Below are positions 60,138-64,000 of a stretch of 64,000 bases of DNA, piece by piece. The translations under genes and the position numbers were made by a program. This stretch comes from an uncultured Clostridia bacterium (lineage in GTDB: Bacteria; Bacillota; Clostridia; Christensenellales; Borkfalkiaceae), in contig CAKQQS010000003.1 in the NCBI GenBank assembly GCA_934271255.1, positions 1 to 64,000 of the forward strand. The letters run 5' to 3'. The notes below the pieces were generated by a model. That model did no database searches, was not told the origin of the DNA, and saw only the letters and a program-made list of their open reading frames with translations. Positions within the stretch are counted from its first letter, which is position 1, and the number at the start of each line of letters is the position of its first letter.

Positions 60138-63100
60138 ATGGAAAAGAAATGGAAAAGGGCGTTTACGCTCGTAGAATTATCGATAGTTATAGCGGTTATC
60201 GGCATAGTGTCGGCAATAGTAGTGCCGATACTCGTAACGGTATATAAAAAATCCGGCGAAGTCAAGGAACTCAGTTACGTCGAAACTTCCATAATAAACT
60301 ATATGGGAGAGTTCAGCCACGACCGAAAAATGTTGTCGTATATAGACGGACAATATTTTCAGTTGAGCGAAGACGGAAAAGTCGGCTATTATAAATGGTC
60401 GGACGACAAACTAGAAGAAGTTACGGACGAAAAAGAAATTATCGCATTAAAAGCGAATTGTAATTTCGAATATCAGTTCGGCGGCGACGAAAAATTAAAA
60501 TGGAGCGGAGGAAAGACCGCAAAGAACAATAAGGGAATCGACTGGTACCCTGGTTTTTATAAAGTCGTTTTGAATTATATGGACAACGGCTTTGCCGGTT
60601 CGGGGCGTAATACCGAAGAAAAATTGTTCGTCAAAAAAGGCGAAAAACTCGACCTTTCGGAAAAGACGAGCGAATTGACGGGAAAGAACGTTGAGTCCGC
60701 AAGCGCGGACTACATATCGGACGATACGGCAAAGCAATGGACGACGATAGACGACAAGGCGGGTAAACTCGTATTTTTCGACTATTTGACGGAAACGCCC
60801 GACAAAGACATGACTTTATACGCCGTTTGGCGCAACGACGGCGAAAACTTTAAACTCGTAGACGAGTACGGCAACGGTATAGTCGGTTTTAATTACGATA
60901 CTTTCGGCGACGGGTTGGAAAAACTGCCCGACGACAGACTCGACGAGTTCGTAAACAAGGAAGAAGGTAAAACTTATTCTTTCGTCGAATGGGAATATTA
61001 CAACGAAACGTACGGCATAAAAATAACTGCGGGCGACGTTGCTAAGTTTAAAGGATTCGCTAATATCACCGTAAAGGCAGAACCGAAAATCGACGCTTGG
61101 AAAAACAGACTGTACGTCGATTTTGTCGATGCGAACGGCAAGACTACGGGGACGACGGAGTATAGGTACGGCGACGCGTTAAAACTTACGGAAGGGGCGA
61201 AAAAGTCTTTCGACGTCGGTACGGAAGATTTTAAGAAATATCAATACAATTTTGCGTCTTGGACGTACGGCGGAAACGAGTATTTCGTCGGCAACGAAAT
61301 AATACTTAAAGGCAAAGATAACGAAAGAATAACGCTTACGGCAAACTACGAAAAGTCGGCTAGAAAATATAAAGTCAACTTTATTATTCCCGCCGAGTTA
61401 AGATACGGCAAATCTACGGACAAAGTCATATCGTCGAACGTGTATTATTCGGGCGAAGAAGACCATTTTAACCATACGATAACCGCGCCGGTATCTGACG
61501 CGGACTATAACGTTTACGGCGACGTTTTGGGATATACGGTTTTATCGTGGAAATATTCGGACTTGTTCTTGAACGAACAATCCGTATTGCTTGACGACGC
61601 TTTTTCGTTAGATAACGAAAGTATTTTAAGCGGCGAAATAAACTTTAACGTAACCGTCGCGCCCAACGAGTACGTCGTAGAGTTCAAAGACGGCGGGGTA
61701 AAGATGACGAACGTCGGGGACGTTACCTTTACGGTTACCGACGCGGCTGTTTTGCCCGAAGGATACAAAGAAGGGTGTATTTTCGACGGCTGGAAAGTCG
61801 GTAAAGAGTTTATTTTAACGAACGCGGTCGATAAAGAGTTTTTGGCGGACAAGTTTTTCAATTTCAGAAAGATAGGAGATACGAAAGACGGCGCGGGAGT
61901 GTATTCTCTTACGATGACGGCGGAGTTTTATAAAGTAGCAATCGGCTCGAAAACTTCCGCTATCGATCAAATCGATTTTTCCGAAATACCAACTACCGCA
62001 TTCGAATCGTCGGACGTCAATAAGTTTACGGCGGCGTACAATCCCGACAGAACGGTAGATTTTAAGTTTTATCTCGAAGATAACGGACATTACTCGATAA
62101 ACAAAGCGTTGACAGTTTTCCTTAACGGCGAAAAACACGCGAATATCGAAAAAGATATAACGCAATCTTGCGAAATCGACGGCGTGAAATATAACGTTTA
62201 TACTTATACGATACCGTCGGAAGAACTTAACGTTTCGGATAAAAACGAGTATTCCGTCGGCGCGACCGTGCTTTTCGTAAGGAACGGCAAGGAATACGAC
62301 GTTACTATCAACAGCGGTAGATTGACGCTCGATATAAAAAAGGCGAATCCGTCGTGTAACGAACTCGTCGACGTAACCTATTATTATAAGGAAAATCTTA
62401 AAAAATACAACGGGTTCAGCGACGGATACGCATGGACTAACCAAGACGCCGTAATTCTTACGAAATCGGACGCGATATACGAAAACTGCGTTACGTTCAC
62501 GCCCGCGGATACGGACAACTACAACGTTTTGACGAATATAGGCGTAAAGGTAAAAATCGCGCGCGGTACAGTTGTTTTGAATTCGGGGGACGGCAACGTT
62601 TTCTTCGATTACTTAGACAATAAATCGAACGGCGAAAGCGTAAGAACGTTTAACGCGGCAGACGGCGGATTAAATCTTTCAACGACGGAAAACGACTACG
62701 AATACGTTTCGCCTACGCAAATTAAAATACACCCGATAATAAACGACGAATACGCATTGCCGTACGTCCGTACCGTTAAAACGTACGACGCGTCGTATAA
62801 CGAACAAGGCAAACTCGATTACAGCGGAGAAGAACTTGTTTGGTTTGGCTCGAACGACAACGTAGGACAATTTCATTTAAGCGGGGCAAGCGAATGGAAT
62901 GGTAGCGACGACAATGGGAAAAACAAGATTTTCCCTATGAGTAAAGAAAACCCGACCGTTACTTTCTACGGGTTTAAATATTATCAGACGAAAACGGAAG
63001 AATACGTAACTACGAACGGCAGTCAGTTGGCTGTATACAAAAACTCGTCCAAAAGATATAAAAGAATGATTTTACCTTTTGACGGAAACTGTACGGAAGT

Positions 63101-63377
63101 GTTTACAACGAAAGGCGGTTTAATAGACGGTCGCTCGGCGGATTTCGGACTGTTCAGCACGTCGACTTCTTACGATAAAACGGTAAACTCGGTTATTATA
63201 CCGAAAAAATACACGAAAATACATACTCACGGAACGTTGAATATAAACGCGTTTTCGCACAGTTCCGCTCTCGAAAAAGTAATTATCGAAGGGCGAATAG
63301 AACTCGATAAGTACACTTTTACGGGAAAAGGATTAGATGCGAAAAAGGTATCGGACGTCATTCAACTAGGCTCGTAA
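60138..63377 (+). CDS. Giant surface protein with type IV prepilin-like N-terminus
   Basis: A ~1079-residue protein. The N-terminus is a class III prepilin signal: a basic leader, then AFTLVELSIVIAVIGIVSAI with the Glu at mature position 5, and a hydrophobic helix continuing to residue ~36. Such signals are cut by a prepilin peptidase and built into pili or pseudopili, normally of 15-25 kDa. Here more than 1000 residues follow, including InlB/Listeria-Bacteroides-repeat-like stretches ending in TLYAVW or TLTANYE, and a C-terminal BspA-like segment (SVIIPKKYTKIHTHGTLNIN). The start at 60138 is chosen for the short leader; 60111 is also open. No pilus assembly genes are in the window. Confidence 0.8.
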   Translation: MEKKWKRAFTLVELSIVIAVIGIVSAIVVPILVTVYKKSGEVKELSYVETSIINYMGEFSHDRKMLSYIDGQYFQLSEDGKVGYYKWSDDKLEEVTDEKEIIALKANCNFEYQFGGDEKLKWSGGKTAKNNKGIDWYPGFYKVVLNYMDNGFAGSGRNTEEKLFVKKGEKLDLSEKTSELTGKNVESASADYISDDTAKQWTTIDDKAGKLVFFDYLTETPDKDMTLYAVWRNDGENFKLVDEYGNGIVGFNYDTFGDGLEKLPDDRLDEFVNKEEGKTYSFVEWEYYNETYGIKITAGDVAKFKGFANITVKAEPKIDAWKNRLYVDFVDANGKTTGTTEYRYGDALKLTEGAKKSFDVGTEDFKKYQYNFASWTYGGNEYFVGNEIILKGKDNERITLTANYEKSARKYKVNFIIPAELRYGKSTDKVISSNVYYSGEEDHFNHTITAPVSDADYNVYGDVLGYTVLSWKYSDLFLNEQSVLLDDAFSLDNESILSGEINFNVTVAPNEYVVEFKDGGVKMTNVGDVTFTVTDAAVLPEGYKEGCIFDGWKVGKEFILTNAVDKEFLADKFFNFRKIGDTKDGAGVYSLTMTAEFYKVAIGSKTSAIDQIDFSEIPTTAFESSDVNKFTAAYNPDRTVDFKFYLEDNGHYSINKALTVFLNGEKHANIEKDITQSCEIDGVKYNVYTYTIPSEELNVSDKNEYSVGATVLFVRNGKEYDVTINSGRLTLDIKKANPSCNELVDVTYYYKENLKKYNGFSDGYAWTNQDAVILTKSDAIYENCVTFTPADTDNYNVLTNIGVKVKIARGTVVLNSGDGNVFFDYLDNKSNGESVRTFNAADGGLNLSTTENDYEYVSPTQIKIHPIINDEYALPYVRTVKTYDASYNEQGKLDYSGEELVWFGSNDNVGQFHLSGASEWNGSDDNGKNKIFPMSKENPTVTFYGFKYYQTKTEEYVTTNGSQLAVYKNSSKRYKRMILPFDGNCTEVFTTKGGLIDGRSADFGLFSTSTSYDKTVNSVIIPKKYTKIHTHGTLNINAFSHSSALEKVIIEGRIELDKYTFTGKGLDAKKVSDVIQLGS

Positions 63378-63415
63378 CTTAACTTTTAACACGCATAAAT
63401 ATAACGATAAGAATC

Positions 63416-63441
63416 AAAGCGTACCGTTCGGTGCGCTTTTA
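63416..63441 (+). terminator. Terminator of the prepilin-like giant gene
   Basis: AAAGCGTACC pairs with GGTGCGCTTT (one G-U and one U-G pair), loop GTTC, followed by TAATT. It lies 38 bases after the stop codon. Confidence 0.75.
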
Positions 63442-63498
63442 ATTCGTTATAAAATCGTCAAAAAATTATCGCATTATACATTATTTATAGGCAATTGC

Positions 63499-63527
63499 TT
63501 GACAGACAACTGCTTTTGTAATATAAT
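63499..63527 (+). promoter_or_regulatory. Consensus promoter of the right-end lipoprotein gene
   Basis: TTGACA, 17 bases, TATAAT, 42 bases before the start codon, the same distance as in the upstream giant gene. Confidence 0.85.
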
Positions 63528-63557
63528 TTTATTACATTGTAATATAAAATCGTTACA
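63517..63557 (+). promoter_or_regulatory. Two tandem palindromic operators at the right-end promoter
   Basis: Site 1 (63517-63536) is TGTAATATAATTTTATTACA, one base different from the site at 60086, and covers the -10. Site 2 (63538-63557) is TGTAATATAAAATCGTTACA, one base off symmetry. The centres are 21 bases apart, two helical turns, as for cooperative dimer binding. Confidence 0.75.
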
Positions 63558-63569
63558 TAAGGGAAGAGT

Positions 63570-64000
63570 ATGAAACTTTTAAAAAGAGTAAGTTTAATAA
63601 TATTCGCGTTAACGACGATTGCAAGCGTCGTCGTTTTTTGCGGTTGCGATAAATCGAATAACAAAACGGGCGGAACCGAACCGCCGAAAACGGAGTTTAC
63701 CGTTACTTTCGTCGATGCCGACGGGGAAAAAATCTACGACGATAAAAAGTATAAAATCGGCGAGAAAATCGTCGAACCCGCCGAGCCTTTAAAAACCGGC
63801 TATTCGTTCAGGTGCTGGACGTACGATGGAAGAAGATATAATTTTGACGCGCTGCCCGACGCGGACGTCGAGTTGGTTGCGGACTTTGAACAAACTTTCG
63901 TTTCCCGCGTGGTAACGTTGGAAATCAACGGCAACTACGAATATATTTCTTGTCTTGACGGCGCAACATTCGTTTTGCCGCAAACCGCGTTCAGAAAAGC
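63570..64000 (+). CDS. Lipoprotein with InlB-type beta repeat (truncated by window edge)
   Basis: The open frame begins MKLLKRVSLIIFALTTIASV and runs past the right edge; at least 143 residues are visible. The lipobox is FCGC near residue 26. After a Gly/Pro linker comes an InlB B-repeat-like unit (EFTVTFVDADGEKIYDDKKY...KIVEPAEPLKTGYSFRCWTY...ELVADFE). The same kind of repeat occurs in the giant protein upstream, and the promoters share an operator, so the two products probably act in the same surface structure or process. GGGAAGAGT precedes the ATG. Confidence 0.85.
   Translation, partial: MKLLKRVSLIIFALTTIASVVVFCGCDKSNNKTGGTEPPKTEFTVTFVDADGEKIYDDKKYKIGEKIVEPAEPLKTGYSFRCWTYDGRRYNFDALPDADVELVADFEQTFVSRVVTLEINGNYEYISCLDGATFVLPQTAFRK

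Noticed and set aside
1..64000. CRISPR arrays, tRNA genes, insertion sequences, prophage genes
   Set aside because: I scanned the non-coding gaps and predicted proteins and found no regularly spaced repeats, cloverleaf with the TTCRA loop, transposase, integrase or phage structural gene.

Overview
The window looks like a chromosomal segment of an anaerobic, fermentative, Gram-positive-type bacterium of the Bacillota (Clostridia-like). Support for this comes from a CIRCE-controlled groESL, many lipoproteins with Bacillota-type lipoboxes, an rpoD-dnaG-dgt-trmK-nif3 macro-operon, NrdR, TmcAL, DUF1846 and a zinc-ribbon L32. A trimeric [FeFe]-hydrogenase and Pta-AckA point to H2- and acetate-producing fermentation. 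I cannot name a genus from sequence alone; a gut-type Clostridia genome is plausible.

Layout. 1-110: the 3' end of a 5S rRNA and its terminator, so an rRNA operon lies to the left. 397-18033: a carbohydrate-utilisation locus. It holds an AraC regulator (minus strand) and, on the plus strand, an SGNH esterase lipoprotein, a sugar ABC importer (binding protein and two permeases, no ATPase), two tandem GH71/99-like lipoproteins, an alpha/beta-hydrolase lipoprotein, a 1075-residue wall or membrane Ig-repeat protein, a GH78 alpha-L-rhamnosidase and an RpiB/LacAB-type isomerase. Together they suggest de-esterification and cleavage of a rhamnose-containing polysaccharide at the cell surface, import of oligosaccharides and cytoplasmic rhamnose release. 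18185-20733: groESL (minus) and dCMP deaminase (plus). 20950-22664: a minus-strand pair, a GGGtGRT-motif protein and a NifU/IscU-like scaffold, whose joint function is not established.

22890-34825: housekeeping block (tyrS, YigZ, ilvE-like, recX, nnrDE, dgt, dnaG, rpoD, trmK, nif3, zinc-ribbon protein, DUF1294, nrdR). 34954-39094: hydCBA, an NAD-linked, probably electron-bifurcating [FeFe]-hydrogenase. 39168-43105: a small unknown protein, DUF1846, a dUTPase, a candidate small RNA with a consensus promoter, and mnmE. 43128-45679: a LysR regulator and an unknown lipoprotein. 45815-49364: tmcAL (minus), then pta-ackA. 49381-51839: two PH-domain membrane proteins, then yceD-rpmF. 52180-54716: a TauABC/ThiXYZ-type ABC importer (minus). 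54954-59808: valS, a lipoprotein serpin (minus) and an RsuA-type pseudouridine synthase (minus). 59896-64000: a 46-residue hydrophobic ORF, a very large protein with a type IV prepilin N-terminus, and a lipoprotein running off the right edge. The last two genes carry the same palindrome over the -10 of near-identical promoters.

The best candidates for undescribed biology are the GGGtGRT/scaffold pair, the co-regulated pilin-like giant and lipoprotein at the right end, the unknown fourfold module in the Ig-repeat surface protein, and the candidate small RNA between dut and mnmE. No CRISPR array, tRNA, transposase or prophage gene was seen.
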